The position numbers and the translations under genes were made by a program. A stretch of DNA of 64,000 bases from Phycisphaerales bacterium UBA2421 (GTDB lineage Bacteria > Planctomycetota > Phycisphaerae > Tepidisphaerales > Tepidisphaeraceae), in the NCBI GenBank assembly GCA_002343075.1, contig DDRH01000028.1, positions 67,273 through 131,272 of the forward strand, in the 5' to 3' direction. The notes under the pieces were generated by a model. That model was not told the DNA's origin, did not search any database, and saw only the letters and a list, made by a program, of their open reading frames with translations. This document shows positions 34,980-44,261 of the stretch, in pieces. The number at the start of each line of letters is the position of its first letter. Within the stretch, counting starts at the first letter, position 1.

Positions 34980-35003
34980 CGTGCACCCTTTGCATTGGCC
35001 ATA

Positions 35004-35020
35004 TGGCTTAACCCGTTGAA
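35004..35020 (+). repeat. 17-mer shared with 40450-40466 (copy 1)
   Basis: TGGCTTAACCCGTTGAA, about 100 bp upstream of the BI-1 gene. A copy with 16 of 17 bases identical (TGGCATAACCCGTTGAA) precedes the PEP-CTERM gene. Confidence 0.4.
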
Positions 35021-35118
35021 ATACTGACATTTCATTCGCGATTGATATACTTCCGCTGGTTGCTGCCGCGCACGGGAATCGTGGTAGCCAGCCACTTTCT
35101 CAGGGAAGGACCTTTTTT

Positions 35119-35841
35119 ATGAGCATGTTTCCGAGCGAACAGGCGCGAAAGCCGATCGAGCTTGAATATGGCACGACCGACAAGAGCACATTTAACTTCT
35201 TCAACACCGTGTATGCGTGGATGGCCGTCGGGCTGGCGGTGACGGCGTGCGTGGGAATCATGGTTTCGCGCTCGCCACAAGTCATGAAGTTCATGTTTGC
35301 GAACCAGTACGTCTACGTCGCGGCCATTCTGGGCAGCGTGGCGATCGCCTGGAGTGTTGGGTCGGTGGCACTGCGCGTCAGTGCGATGGCGGGGCTGGGG
35401 ATGTTCCTTGTTTACGCTGCACTGGTGGGAGTGCTCACCAGCTACATTTATGTCGCCTACAGCATGGACACGATCGGCGCGGCCTTCCTCATGACCGCGG
35501 GGGTCTTCGGCGGGATGAGTGTTTACGGGTTTATCACCAAGCGCGACCTGACGTCGATTGGCTCGATCCTGGTCATGTGCTTCTGGGGACTGCTGCTGGC
35601 GTCAATCGTCAATATTTTCCTTGCGAGCAACGCCCTGAGTTGGGTCATTACTTATGCCGTGCTGGCGGTGTTCATCGGCCTGACCGCGTACGACACGCAA
35701 AAGCTCAAGAACATCGCCCAGCAACTCGACGGTGACCCGGCCACGCTACAGCGATATGCCGTGATCGGCTCGCTCAATCTTTACGTTGATTTTATCAACA
35801 TCTTCCTGGCGATCGTTCGCATCCTCGGCTCGCGAAAGTAA
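35119..35841 (+). CDS. Bax inhibitor-1/YccA family membrane protein
   Basis: The 240-residue protein has seven membrane helices and the BI-1 family segments FFNTVYAWMAVGLAVTA and GFITKRDLTSIGSIL. Near the C-terminus are TAYDTQKLKNIA and GSLNLYVDFINIFLAIVRILG. Bacterial members (YccA, YbhL, YetJ) are linked to membrane protease control or pH-gated calcium leak. GGAAGGACC lies 8-15 nt before the ATG. A bidirectional terminator follows at 35896-35931. Confidence 0.88.
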   Translation: MSMFPSEQARKPIELEYGTTDKSTFNFFNTVYAWMAVGLAVTACVGIMVSRSPQVMKFMFANQYVYVAAILGSVAIAWSVGSVALRVSAMAGLGMFLVYAALVGVLTSYIYVAYSMDTIGAAFLMTAGVFGGMSVYGFITKRDLTSIGSILVMCFWGLLLASIVNIFLASNALSWVITYAVLAVFIGLTAYDTQKLKNIAQQLDGDPATLQRYAVIGSLNLYVDFINIFLAIVRILGSRK

Positions 35842-35895
35842 AAGCACCCGCCGAGCCACGACCGCCGAAGAGCAAGCCAACACGCGCTACGACGA

Positions 35896-35931
35896 CAAAA
35901 AGCCCCGGGCAATTCTGCCCGGGGCTTTTCT
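35896..35931. terminator. Bidirectional rho-independent terminator
   Basis: AAAAGCCCCGGGCA pairs perfectly with TGCCCGGGGCTTTT around a 4-nt ATTC loop. The A-rich 5' arm and T-rich 3' arm let it end transcription from both sides: the BI-1 gene (+, stop 35841) and the secreted protein gene (-, stop 35974). Confidence 0.92.
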
Positions 35932-35973
35932 CTCAATTTGAATGACAATCACCGCACTCGGTGCGACGACAGT

Positions 35974-36534
35974 TTACTTCGCATCAACCGCAGTCACTTC
36001 CATGGTTGTGTTGCTGGCCATCGCGCCGGTGGTGCTGCTCACGGTCTTGAGCATCATGCCGGGCACATCGGTGCTGGTCCACACCTTGGCTACGATCTCC
36101 ATGCCATTCTGATTACCGGTCGACTCGATCACCTTCGCAGCATAATCCTTGCCGGCGATGGTGACATTTTCTTCGCTTTCCTTCACTTCAAAACCGGCCT
36201 TCTTGGCTTCTTCAACCGGCGTGCCTTGTCCCTCGGGTGCCTTGGCTGGAATCTCGAGTTTCTGCGCCGGCGTGTCCATGGTGTTGCCCATCATGGTCAT
36301 CTTGTTCTTGATCTCGACGACCACCTTCTCGTCAGACTTTTCCAGGAGGGTCTGGGTGATTTCCATCTCCGTCTTCTGGCCAGCCGCTTCGGTGACACCC
36401 TTGATGGTCACGCTCGAGCCGACACCATGCTTGGCCCATGAATCGTATTGCGGGCTGTTTTCTGCCCGAGCCCACGACGCACCGATCGCCAGACACGAAA
36501 CGGCAGCAAGTGAGAGAATTTTCGAAAGACGCAT
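35974..36534 (-). CDS. Secreted hypothetical protein (186 aa)
   Basis: It has a clear signal peptide (MRLSKILSLAAVSCLAIGASWARA) and an AGGAG Shine-Dalgarno before ATG 36534. The mature part is rich in Thr, Glu, Lys and Val (VGSSVTIKGVTEAAGQKTEMEITQ), looks beta-rich and has no Cys. No family is recognised. It is bounded by a strong terminator downstream and 329 bp of non-coding DNA upstream, so it is probably transcribed alone. Confidence 0.75.
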   Translation of the reverse strand: MRLSKILSLAAVSCLAIGASWARAENSPQYDSWAKHGVGSSVTIKGVTEAAGQKTEMEITQTLLEKSDEKVVVEIKNKMTMMGNTMDTPAQKLEIPAKAPEGQGTPVEEAKKAGFEVKESEENVTIAGKDYAAKVIESTGNQNGMEIVAKVWTSTDVPGMMLKTVSSTTGAMASNTTMEVTAVDAK

Positions 36535-36863
36535 GTGTTCTCCTAACAGAGTTTTTTGGAACGCATTTTCCGCCCACCATCACCGCCGGACGTCCGGGCT
36601 GACGAGCGCGTGCCTTAAGGGCGACAATCACCCCGGGGCAGGATCATCATTGCGAGACGATCCGCCCAAAGCCCGGCATTCTCGTTGAAAAATGGGTGAG
36701 CAGCAATTCCAGGACATTTTCGCCCGGCCGACCGCGAGCGCCATTGCTCACGATTTAACCGCCGGGCGTTCATAAGACATAGCAGAACCGGAAAGGTTGG
36801 CGGGTGCAAGCGATGCGATAAATTATGCGATGTCGTTCACCCCAAACTCGGCTCGGCGGGAAG
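36535..36863. other. Intergenic region between hldE and the secreted protein gene
   Basis: A 329-bp non-coding stretch, downstream of hldE and upstream of the 186-aa secreted protein gene (both on -). Its only notable element is the AGGAG before 36534. Short open frames lack start signals, and I see no T-tailed hairpin for hldE. Confidence 0.45.
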
Positions 36864-38345
36864 CTATCTGTAAGCGTCCACAATCCGCTGAATGACGTTG
36901 GATGTGCTTTTCCCATCGATCAGCGGGGCGAGCGCGACCTTACCGCCGCGCGCTTCTACAATCTCCCAGCCGACGACGTTTTCTTTGGTATAATCTGCCC
37001 CTTTTACCAAAACGTCCGGCTGAATCGCCTCGATGAGTTGCAGCGGCGTGTCTTCGTCGAAACGGATGAGGTAGTCGATGCTCTCTAACTCCTCAAGCAC
37101 GCCCACCCGGTCGGCTTCGTTGATCACCGGTCGCTTTTCGCCCTTCAGCCTGCGGATGGACGCGTCAGTGTTCACACCCACCACCAGCACATCGCCTTGA
37201 CGCTTGGCAAACTGAAAATACTTCACATGCCCCAAATGGATGATATCGAAACACCCGTTGGTAAACACCATCCGTTTGCCTGCGGCGCGGTGCAGTGACA
37301 ACTCCTGCAGCAGCGGCTCCAGCTTTCGCTCTTTTCCCAGGTGGCCGTGCACTTCGGTCATCAGTTCCTGAAGGATTTCGCCCGGGCTGACGGGCACGGC
37401 ACCAAACTTCTCCACTTCCAGCCCGCCGGCGAGGTTGGCCAGCGTGACCGACTCGCTCCAGTCGGCCCCGGCAGCGCGTGCCACGGCGAGCATGGCGAGC
37501 ACCATGTCGCCCGCTCCGGTGACATCAAACACCTGTCGCGCCTTGGTGTGCAACCACCGCCGCTGGCCGTCGGTGGTGGCTAGGTACGCCCCGTCCTTGT
37601 CGAGGGTGACGACCGCACAATCTACATTCAGCGCCGCAAGCAGCCGGTCGCCTGCCTCGCGAAACTGCTCTTCTGTGCGCGGCGCGATGCCAGTTGCCCG
37701 CTTGGTTTCTGTACGGTTGAGCTTGATGCAGGTTGCCCCGGCGTACTTTGAATAGTCTGGAATATTGGCCGGATCGATGAGCGTGGCCTTGCCGTGTCTT
37801 CGCGCGAGTTGAATTGCCGCCTGGCACAGCCGCGGGGTGACGACGCCCTTGTTGTAGTCCTCAATGCAGAACACATCGCACGCGGGCATTAGGCGCTCTA
37901 GCTGCTGAAACAAGGCATCTTCGACATCAGCCGACACTGCAGCCGCGTTCTCGCTGTCGAGCCGGAGCATGGTTTGGGGATGCCGGTGCTGGGCCGAACC
38001 CACGAGCCGCATCTTGCAAGTCGTTGGTCTGTCAGCACTTGCAACCAATCCAGTGGTTTCCGCGCCGATGGATTGAAGCTCGCGCGTGAGCCGAAGCGCC
38101 ACCTCGTCGGCCCCGACAATCCCCACCACGCTGACCGTCGCGTTTAACGCCGCCAGGTTCGCCGCGACCGACCCCGCCCCGCCCAGTCGCCACTCTTCAT
38201 TCTGAAAATGGAGCACCGGCACCGGCGCCTCGGGCGAAAGCCGCTCGGCGTTGCCGTAGACGTAGCGATCCATCATAAAGTCACCCAGCAGAAGAACTTT
38301 GCTCTGCGGGAGATTCTCGATGAGATCAATCAGGCGCGTGGACAT
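36864..38345 (-). CDS. hldE: Bifunctional heptose-7-phosphate kinase / heptose-1-phosphate adenylyltransferase
   Basis: The 493-residue fusion has an N-terminal PfkB-type sugar kinase (~1-330: LLLGDFMMDRY, LGGAGSVAANLAAL, DVTGAGDMVLAML). The C-terminal nucleotidyltransferase (~355-493) has TNGCFDIIHLGHVKYF and KGADYTKENVVG. HldE phosphorylates D-glycero-D-manno-heptose 7-phosphate at C1 and adenylylates the product, giving ADP-heptose precursors for LPS core. It supplies the donor for the heptosyltransferase at 29733-30782. Length and both active-site motifs are normal. Confidence 0.93.
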   Translation of the reverse strand: MSTRLIDLIENLPQSKVLLLGDFMMDRYVYGNAERLSPEAPVPVLHFQNEEWRLGGAGSVAANLAALNATVSVVGIVGADEVALRLTRELQSIGAETTGLVASADRPTTCKMRLVGSAQHRHPQTMLRLDSENAAAVSADVEDALFQQLERLMPACDVFCIEDYNKGVVTPRLCQAAIQLARRHGKATLIDPANIPDYSKYAGATCIKLNRTETKRATGIAPRTEEQFREAGDRLLAALNVDCAVVTLDKDGAYLATTDGQRRWLHTKARQVFDVTGAGDMVLAMLAVARAAGADWSESVTLANLAGGLEVEKFGAVPVSPGEILQELMTEVHGHLGKERKLEPLLQELSLHRAAGKRMVFTNGCFDIIHLGHVKYFQFAKRQGDVLVVGVNTDASIRRLKGEKRPVINEADRVGVLEELESIDYLIRFDEDTPLQLIEAIQPDVLVKGADYTKENVVGWEIVEARGGKVALAPLIDGKSTSNVIQRIVDAYR

Positions 38346-38468
38346 GAAGACAAAATCCTACAGGTGTTCAGCTCAAATCGTAACCGCACGCTTGTCACCA
38401 ACACTTCCCTCTTGTGATGTCCCCCTCCTGCTTCGTGCGCGCCTCTGCGGTGAATGGATCGCCTTTGC

Positions 38469-39566
38469 CTAAAGCGTGTTCAGATAATCGATCAATGCTC
38501 TGAACCGCCCCTGATCTTTCTTGTTGAAACCGAACACCAGCCGCGGCATGTGGGCCAACGGTTCTTCCTCGGCCTCGACGGGCAATGCCGCGGTAACGCG
38601 ATATTCGCTGCCCCCCGGAGAAACGATATCGGAGAATTTTCCCTTTATGTCGGCCAACTGCGCGTCGGACGGCGCGCGTTGCAGGCGAATGATCACGTCG
38701 TCGCGGAAGTATCGCACGCTGTGAAAATTCTTGTAGAAATTCACAACCTCTTCGACTGCGGCGTCGACGCTATCGGTGATCTTGTAGAGGTGAAAATCCT
38801 CTGGGCTGATTAGTTTTCTGCCGAGCAGGTGGGTTTTGACATATTCCTGCCACGCCGTCCAAAACTGTCCCCCGGGCCGATCGACCATGACAATAGGCAT
38901 GGGGGTGCTCTTGCCCGTCTGGATAAGCGTTAGAACCTCAAAGCCTTCATCCATCGTGCCAAACCCTCCGGGAAAGAGCACGACCGCGTGGCTCGATCGC
39001 AAGAACATCAGCTTGCGGGTGAAGAAATACTTAAAATTGATGAGTTTGGGATCGTCGGCGATGAATTCGTTGGTCTTTTGTTCAAACGGCAGGCGGATCG
39101 CCAGCCCGAAAGAAGGATCGCGCCCCGCCCCGCCGTGCCCGGCAGCCATGATCCCTCCACCGGCACCCGTAGTCACCATCCACTTCTTCTCCGCCATCTT
39201 CCGGGCAAACTCGGCGGCGGCGATATAGTCCGGATCGCTTTCTGGCGTGCGCGCCGAACCGAAAATGCTCACCTTGCGCACGTCGCGATAAGGCACAAAA
39301 ATCTTCAGTGCATAGCGCAATTCCTTAAACGACCGGTTAACCAGCTTGATATCGCCGCGATTGGAACCGTCGCGAAGCAGCTTCAGTGAGTTGGCCACCA
39401 ACTCAGCGATCAGGTCACCGTCTTCCAGCTTCTTGAGTTCCTCGACCAGCTTGTTGGCCGCATTATGAACTTCCGAAAACTCCGCCTGCGTAGGCAGCCT
39501 CGGCCGCTCTGCGGTTTCGCTGGATTGTTCGATCGTGGGGTTGTCGGTGGTATCAGATTCTTTCAT
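38469..39566 (-). CDS. LOG-family (TIGR00730-type) Rossmann-fold protein
   Basis: The 365-residue protein contains the family motif [14 protein letters not shown] together with VSIFGSAR near residue 105 and [18 protein letters not shown]-family proteins hydrolyse cytokinin-type or AMP nucleotides to a base and ribose 5-phosphate. Here ~100 residues precede the core and ~90 follow it ([21 protein letters not shown]), so it belongs to the long subfamily rather than the ~190-residue type. It is preceded by a divergent FKBP gene. The real substrate is unknown. Confidence 0.8.
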   Translation of the reverse strand: MKESDTTDNPTIEQSSETAERPRLPTQAEFSEVHNAANKLVEELKKLEDGDLIAELVANSLKLLRDGSNRGDIKLVNRSFKELRYALKIFVPYRDVRKVSIFGSARTPESDPDYIAAAEFARKMAEKKWMVTTGAGGGIMAAGHGGAGRDPSFGLAIRLPFEQKTNEFIADDPKLINFKYFFTRKLMFLRSSHAVVLFPGGFGTMDEGFEVLTLIQTGKSTPMPIVMVDRPGGQFWTAWQEYVKTHLLGRKLISPEDFHLYKITDSVDAAVEEVVNFYKNFHSVRYFRDDVIIRLQRAPSDAQLADIKGKFSDIVSPGGSEYRVTAALPVEAEEEPLAHMPRLVFGFNKKDQGRFRALIDYLNTL

Positions 39567-39694
39567 GCGTTCCTGAAAAGATTGCGAACCGCGGCAAAGT
39601 ACCCGGAACGCAACGGCAAATCAAAATCGTGCCCACGAACACCCGCGCGGTCGGCACTCGATTCGCCCGGACGATCCTCGTATCATCCGCAGCC

Positions 39695-40138
39695 ATGAAC
39701 AAACCAGTTTTATTCACACTCGCCCTCGCAGCGATCGCAATGACTTCGTATCTGTTCGCAGAGCCAGCGACACAACCATCGGGAGACAAAGTGACTACAC
39801 CATCGGGCCTGACGATCATTACCACCGAAAAGGGCGGCGATTATGTTACGCAAGCGGGCGACCATGTTTGGGTGCACTACGCCGGTCGGCTGGAGGATGG
39901 CACCGAGTTTGACAACTCGATGAAGCGCGGTGACCCGATCGACCTTACACTTGGGCAGGGCAGAGTGATCGCCGGGTGGGAAGAAGGACTGCTCGGCATG
40001 CGGCTCGGCGAAAAGCGGCAGTTGATCATTCCGCCGGCGCTAGGTTACGGCGAACGGGGAGCCGGTGGCGCGATTCCACCCAATGCGACGCTGATTTTCG
40101 ATCTTGAGCTGGTTGGCGTGCGGAAGGGCAATCGGTAA
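39695..40138 (+). CDS. FKBP-type peptidyl-prolyl cis-trans isomerase, exported
   Basis: The 147-residue product has a signal peptide ([22 protein letters not shown]) and a single FKBP domain: [67 protein letters not shown]. The conserved FKBP aromatic and GYG residues are present. It probably helps fold periplasmic or outer-membrane proteins. ATG 39695 was chosen over 39629 because it begins the signal peptide. It is divergent from the LOG-family gene. Confidence 0.88.
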   Translation: MNKPVLFTLALAAIAMTSYLFAEPATQPSGDKVTTPSGLTIITTEKGGDYVTQAGDHVWVHYAGRLEDGTEFDNSMKRGDPIDLTLGQGRVIAGWEEGLLGMRLGEKRQLIIPPALGYGERGAGGAIPPNATLIFDLELVGVRKGNR

Positions 40139-40692
40139 GTCGACGCGGCGGAGCAAGGCGAGCGCGATCCGCAGCGATGCCCGGCTACGCGGTGACGCCC
40201 GCGAGGTGGCCGGCGCGGCAAAGCTGCAAGATTGCCCGCGCACAGGCGATGCTGCGAGAACGGCGGTATCCCGCGAGGTGCAAAATCATTACTGCCGACC
40301 TGAAATCTCGGGTTGACGATCTGTAAAATCAGTATTGACAGACGCTTACGCCCTGTGTGGCCTGGCGCACATATTTCTGTGGTTTTGCAAGATTATTCTT
40401 GCAATGCTCACCGCAGACGCTAGTATCTAGAGATCACCTCGGGTTTTTCTGGCATAACCCGTTGAAGTGTGTCGCGTCAAAGTAGCACCTCAGTAATGAC
40501 GTGACAGAATGTTTGAACGAAGTTTCAAATTGAGCGGCGCGTTTTCCGATTCTGGTCGGTCGATGCGTCCTGAAGTTCGTTTCTGAGGTGATTCGATTGC
40601 TCGTGTTCTCTTGCGTTAGGGGTGCAGGAGGCTGGCACGGACGGTCGCTTAGGAGAAACTGCGTAAGCCCCGTTTAAGGATGAGGGAGAGTT
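40139..40692. promoter_or_regulatory. Long leader/promoter region of the PEP-CTERM gene
   Basis: This 554-bp region follows the FKBP gene and precedes the PEP-CTERM gene. It is more AT-rich from about 40310 on than the surrounding genes, contains the shared 17-mer TGGCATAACCCGTTGAA (40450-40466), and ends with GAGGGAGAG before the start codon. I see no coding frame. Confidence 0.45.
40450..40466 (+). repeat. 17-mer shared with 35004-35020 (copy 2)
   Basis: TGGCATAACCCGTTGAA, about 227 bp upstream of the PEP-CTERM gene. It matches the BI-1 upstream copy at 16 of 17 positions. Confidence 0.4.
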
Positions 40693-41388
40693 ATGATGAG
40701 CAAAGTTTCTAAGCTTATGATCGCCGCGGGAGCGGCGCTGCTCGGCTTGGCTTCGGCCTCGCAGGCGGCGTTTGTCCCGTGGACGCAGCCCAGCGGCACG
40801 GTGCCCGGGCTGTTCAGTTACTCGAACGGCGGTAGCTCGGATGGCCTCTTCGGCAATCCAATCATCGTCGGATCGAGCTTCACCTTCTTCCCGACTAACT
40901 TCAAGGCACAAACGGTTGCCGGCGCAGCGGGTCATCTTGACTCACGCCTGTCGTTTCAGATTGATGTCGCCCCCGGCGCCATCGATCTGCTGAGCGTTTC
41001 AGTTACCGAACTCGGCGACTACACGATCAGCAACGGCGGTAACGTGCAGGCACTGGCCAGCTTGTTCCTGACCAACCTTGAACAGCCGATCAGCCTGCCG
41101 GGCAACCCGCAGACTGGTTCAGATTCGTTCCTTCGCAGCGTTGCAGCACCCACGACCGAATCAGGTCAGTGGACGCTCAACGTCGTGAAGACGCTTCCGA
41201 ACGGCTGGAAGTCGGTCCGCTTCGACCTTGATAACGTGCTTGATGCAAGCGTCCCCGGCGCTGGCAGCTCGGCGTTTATCGAGAAGAAGATCGGTGGCGT
41301 CACGATCACCATCAACGTTCCCGAGCCGACTTCGATCGGCGCTGCCCTTCTGGGCATGGGCGCGCTGGTGATTCGCCGCCGCAAGTAA
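40693..41388 (+). CDS. PEP-CTERM sorting-signal protein
   Basis: The 231-residue exported protein has an N-terminal signal peptide (LMIAAGAALLGLASASQAA). Its C-terminus is VPEPTSIGAALLGMGALVIRRRK: Pro-Glu-Pro, hydrophobic helix and Arg/Lys tail, the exosortase recognition signal. The middle is Gly/Ser/Asn-rich, beta-rich and of unknown function. It should be processed by an exosortase (none in this window) and placed on the surface or in the extracellular matrix. GAGGGAGAG precedes the adjacent ATG codons at 40693/40696. A terminator follows at 41471-41500. Confidence 0.9.
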   Translation: MMSKVSKLMIAAGAALLGLASASQAAFVPWTQPSGTVPGLFSYSNGGSSDGLFGNPIIVGSSFTFFPTNFKAQTVAGAAGHLDSRLSFQIDVAPGAIDLLSVSVTELGDYTISNGGNVQALASLFLTNLEQPISLPGNPQTGSDSFLRSVAAPTTESGQWTLNVVKTLPNGWKSVRFDLDNVLDASVPGAGSSAFIEKKIGGVTITINVPEPTSIGAALLGMGALVIRRRK

Positions 41389-41470
41389 TCTTGTCTTGCT
41401 GAGCCGTTACTTCGCTGTAGCGTTTCAGCCAGATTCGATTTTCAGTGCAACTCAACATTGCAACAGACTA

Positions 41471-41500
41471 GAACCCCGTCGAGAAATCGACGGGGTTCTT
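41471..41500 (+). terminator. Terminator after the PEP-CTERM gene
   Basis: GAACCCCGTCGA pairs with TCGACGGGGTTC around a GAAA tetraloop, followed by TTCTTCG. It lies 82 bp after the PEP-CTERM stop. The U-tract is short, but the 12-bp stem is perfect. Confidence 0.75.
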
Positions 41501-41589
41501 CGTTGGGGGGTTCTTTGCTGAACAGAATTGCAGAACCGGTATCGGTTCAGGTTTGGTGACCACCGGGGAAACACGCCTGCTATCGCCGC

Positions 41590-42507
41590 CTACCGTGCCG
41601 TTGGCATCACCGCCGCCCGCAGCCAATCCATCGGCGGGGAGTGGCGGCCGCATTCGGGGCATGGGATGGCCTCATACTGCGCCTGGCAATGTGGACAAGC
41701 CCCCGCTGTCGCCACCATGTCGAATTGCTGCCCGCAGGCGTCGCATCGCCAGCCCGGCACTGCAGGAGGATGACTACCGCAGCCAGGACACGCTGCGTGC
41801 CGGTGCCTCGGCAGATTTTCCCATTTCATGCCCGCGCGCGCCCGCTGAAAGCCTGCGAGCGATTGCCAGAGCGCGAAGCCCGCCATCACGCTCAGCCAGA
41901 TCATTGCCAGCCGGAGCGAGATCAGCAGGCCCACCGCGCTTGCCGCCACACCGATCATGGAAGCAATCAGCAGGCTATTGGTTGGCCCGATCATGAACCA
42001 CAAAATCGAGCGCAATATCTGCCCGCCGTCGAGGGGATAGACCGGCAGCAGGTTGAAGACGAGTAGAGCGATGTTAATGACCGCGATGATGAACAGAAAT
42101 TCGCCAAGGTTGCCGCGGGTTTCACCGAAAACGCCGCCGTTATAGAGCCACGCTGCAGCGACCGTGGGTGCGATGAGAATGACATTGACCAACGGGCCTG
42201 CAACAATCGACCAGAGATGCGCCCCCGGTCGCGGCGGCGGTTGCACAAATGCCACCCCGCCGAGGGGCCAGAGCATAATCGTGTCCGCACGCCCGCCGGC
42301 CTGCCGGCAGGCCAGGGCATGTCCGAATTCATGCAGCAGAACAATCAAAAACAACGTCAAATACTCCGCCGCCGCCCAGCCGACATGGGAATATGTGTCG
42401 TACCGAAGCTTCAACTGAAAATAAGCGATGATCGCCCACGTCCAGTGCAGGTAAACATTGATCCCCCGAAACGCAAAGATTTTCATCGCTCCAGACGGCG
42501 TAGGCAT
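41590..42507 (-). CDS. Site-2-protease-like M50 metallopeptidase with C-terminal zinc ribbons
   Basis: The 305-residue membrane protein has the zinc site HEFGHA in a hydrophobic helix (LFLIVLLHEFGHALAC) and the second M50 motif LLPVYPLDGGQ. It has about five to six helices in total, so it should cleave substrates within the membrane. The C-terminal ~85 residues are soluble and hold four CxxC pairs (CPGC, CDAC, CPHC, CPEC), i.e. two zinc ribbons, unusual for this family. The start is ATG 42507 or ATG 42486 (MKIFAF). mqnC lies 64 bp upstream on the same strand. Confidence 0.85.
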   Translation of the reverse strand: MPTPSGAMKIFAFRGINVYLHWTWAIIAYFQLKLRYDTYSHVGWAAAEYLTLFLIVLLHEFGHALACRQAGGRADTIMLWPLGGVAFVQPPPRPGAHLWSIVAGPLVNVILIAPTVAAAWLYNGGVFGETRGNLGEFLFIIAVINIALLVFNLLPVYPLDGGQILRSILWFMIGPTNSLLIASMIGVAASAVGLLISLRLAMIWLSVMAGFALWQSLAGFQRARAGMKWENLPRHRHAACPGCGSHPPAVPGWRCDACGQQFDMVATAGACPHCQAQYEAIPCPECGRHSPPMDWLRAAVMPTAR

Positions 42508-42571
42508 GTCACTATGTTAGGCATCAATCGTTCTGGCGACAGGACCATTCGCCCGCATCACGCCGGAAGGC

Positions 42572-44026
42572 TTACTGCAACAGCGGCAACTGAACTTTCA
42601 CATTTCGATCGGCCCCATCATCCAGGCCGGGCGCGGCACCGATGAATTCTTTGTCGATCCTAGCGACGTTGCGAACGCGCGGCTGCGCGGGCGGTTGCAG
42701 GTCTGGCGAAGTCGGGCCGTCGTGGCGGGCCAACACGTTGTAGTATTGATCCCGCTGGGCCGGAATCCACCCGGCGTCGCGAATCAGGCGGCAGATTTCT
42801 CTTTCTTCCAGCTTGTACGTCGTCCCGGCGGCGCTGACGACGTTTTCTTCCATCATCACGCTGCCCATATCGTTTGCCCCGTAAAAAAGCGCCAGTTGGC
42901 CAATCTTCGGGCCCATCGTCACCCAACTGCTCTGCAGGCTCTTGATATTGTCAAAATAGAGCCGTGCGATGGCGAGGATGCGCAGATACTCATCGGCCCC
43001 GGCCATTCGCACCACCCGCCCACGCAGAATGTCTTCATTATCGCTTTCATCAAACGGGCCATGCACATCAGGATCCCACTCCGCGGCACGACCAAGCGGC
43101 GTGTTTTCCCGCTGGAAGGGCCAATGAATGAAGGCGGTGTAAGAACCTGGTAAGGGCGATGAAGCGACGGAGCGACGAAGGAACGAAGGGAACTCAGACC
43201 GCGCAAAAACGCCAGGCCAAAGCCGCATCACTTCACGCACGCGATTCTCAACCTCTTCCCCTCCGTCGCTCCGTCGCTCCGTCGCTTCGTCGCTTCCCAG
43301 CGCCAGCGCATAATCCTGCATATCCCGCAGCGCCGACATATGTTCGATCCGCTCGCGCACAAACTCGATGTGGCCCATCATCATTGTGCAACTGGTGTTG
43401 AGGCCCTCTTCATGCGCGACGCGCATCACGCGCAGCCAGTCGTCGCCGGTTGCCTTGCCGATGCCGATACGCCGCCGGATGCGCGGCGAGAAGATCTCCC
43501 CCCCGCCGCCGGGAATGGTCATCAGGCCGGCGGCCTTGAAGCGACGAATGATGTCGCGAACATCCATCTGAAAAAACCGCTCAAACTCCACAAACTCCGG
43601 CGGGCTGAACGCATGGATATGCACCGTCGGAAACTCGGTGCGGATGTACCGCAGCAAATCCTCATACCACTCGATCGGCAAAGCGTCATTCATCCCCCCC
43701 TGCATGAGAATCTGCGTCCCGCCGATACCAACCAACTCTTTGATCTTCTCGCCGATGACATCGAACGACAGGGTATAGCTGTCTGTGTCTTCATGATCGC
43801 GACGGAAGGCGCAAAACGTGCACTTGGCGGTGCAGACATTGGTGTAATTGATATTGCGGTCGATGACGTAGGTGCGGTAATCCTGCGGGTGCAACCGCTG
43901 CGTAACCGCGTGTGCCCACTGGCCCAGGTCGTGCAGGGAGGCGCGCTGATGAAGCTCCATCGCCTGCGCATCCGTCAGCCGCGCGGTGCCAGCGATGATC
44001 GGGTCGATATCAAAACTCAGTTTCAT
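42572..44026 (-). CDS. mqnC: Cyclic dehypoxanthine futalosine synthase MqnC (radical SAM) with in-frame insertion
   Basis: The 484-residue radical SAM enzyme has its cluster ligands at C65, C69 and C72 in NYTNVCTAKCTFC. It carries the MqnC-type segments GGTQILMQGGMN, AFSPPEFVEF, TIPGGGGEIF, TSCTMMMGHIE and IQSSW-like LQSSWVTMG. It cyclises dehypoxanthine futalosine in menaquinone synthesis, two steps after MqnE. Residues ~238-296 are extra, encoded by inverted and tandem repeat DNA (43139-43315), and a second small extension (~311-335) precedes AGADEYL. ATG 44026 (MKLSFDIDP) starts the family-like part. It is 36 kb from the mqnE cluster. Confidence 0.9.
   Translation of the reverse strand: MKLSFDIDPIIAGTARLTDAQAMELHQRASLHDLGQWAHAVTQRLHPQDYRTYVIDRNINYTNVCTAKCTFCAFRRDHEDTDSYTLSFDVIGEKIKELVGIGGTQILMQGGMNDALPIEWYEDLLRYIRTEFPTVHIHAFSPPEFVEFERFFQMDVRDIIRRFKAAGLMTIPGGGGEIFSPRIRRRIGIGKATGDDWLRVMRVAHEEGLNTSCTMMMGHIEFVRERIEHMSALRDMQDYALALGSDEATERRSDGGEEVENRVREVMRLWPGVFARSEFPSFLRRSVASSPLPGSYTAFIHWPFQRENTPLGRAAEWDPDVHGPFDESDNEDILRGRVVRMAGADEYLRILAIARLYFDNIKSLQSSWVTMGPKIGQLALFYGANDMGSVMMEENVVSAAGTTYKLEEREICRLIRDAGWIPAQRDQYYNVLARHDGPTSPDLQPPAQPRVRNVARIDKEFIGAAPGLDDGADRNVKVQLPLLQ
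43139..43315 (-). repeat. Inverted and tandem repeat insertion inside mqnC
   Basis: A perfect 17-bp inverted repeat is present: GAAGCGACGGAGCGACG (43161-43177) and its complement at 43272-43288, separated by 94 bp. The right arm lies in an 8-bp tandem repeat (CTCCGTCG three times, then CTTCGTCG; 43261-43292). The segment is translated as low-complexity Arg/Glu/Ser sequence between LRDMQ and AFIHWPF, which in MqnC are normally about eight residues apart. Confidence 0.75.
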
Positions 44027-44261
44027 AGCTGCCTCAGTGTAGACAACCCGCCCCTCGATGAAAACAACGGCTGAAGGCGACGGAAAGATTTGAAAGTACC
44101 GGCATAGGAGCCGAAAACCGGGCCAACGAACCGCCGACCCCCTCCGCGGGAGCGTCCTTGGGCGCGGCGGGAACTGCACCGGAAGCAGTTGGGGGATTTG
44201 CCCATGCGAATTTCCTGTTGCGGTTGTTACAATGCGATGCAACCAACGTCGAATCGCTCTT

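Noticed and set aside
40450-40466. Sigma-54 promoter (TGGC...TTGA)
   Set aside because: Spacing between the GG and the downstream element is one base off and the conserved GC is absent; kept only as a shared 17-mer.
43261-43292. Tandem repeats as a possible CRISPR array
   Set aside because: Units are 8 bp, adjacent and without spacers, and lie inside mqnC.
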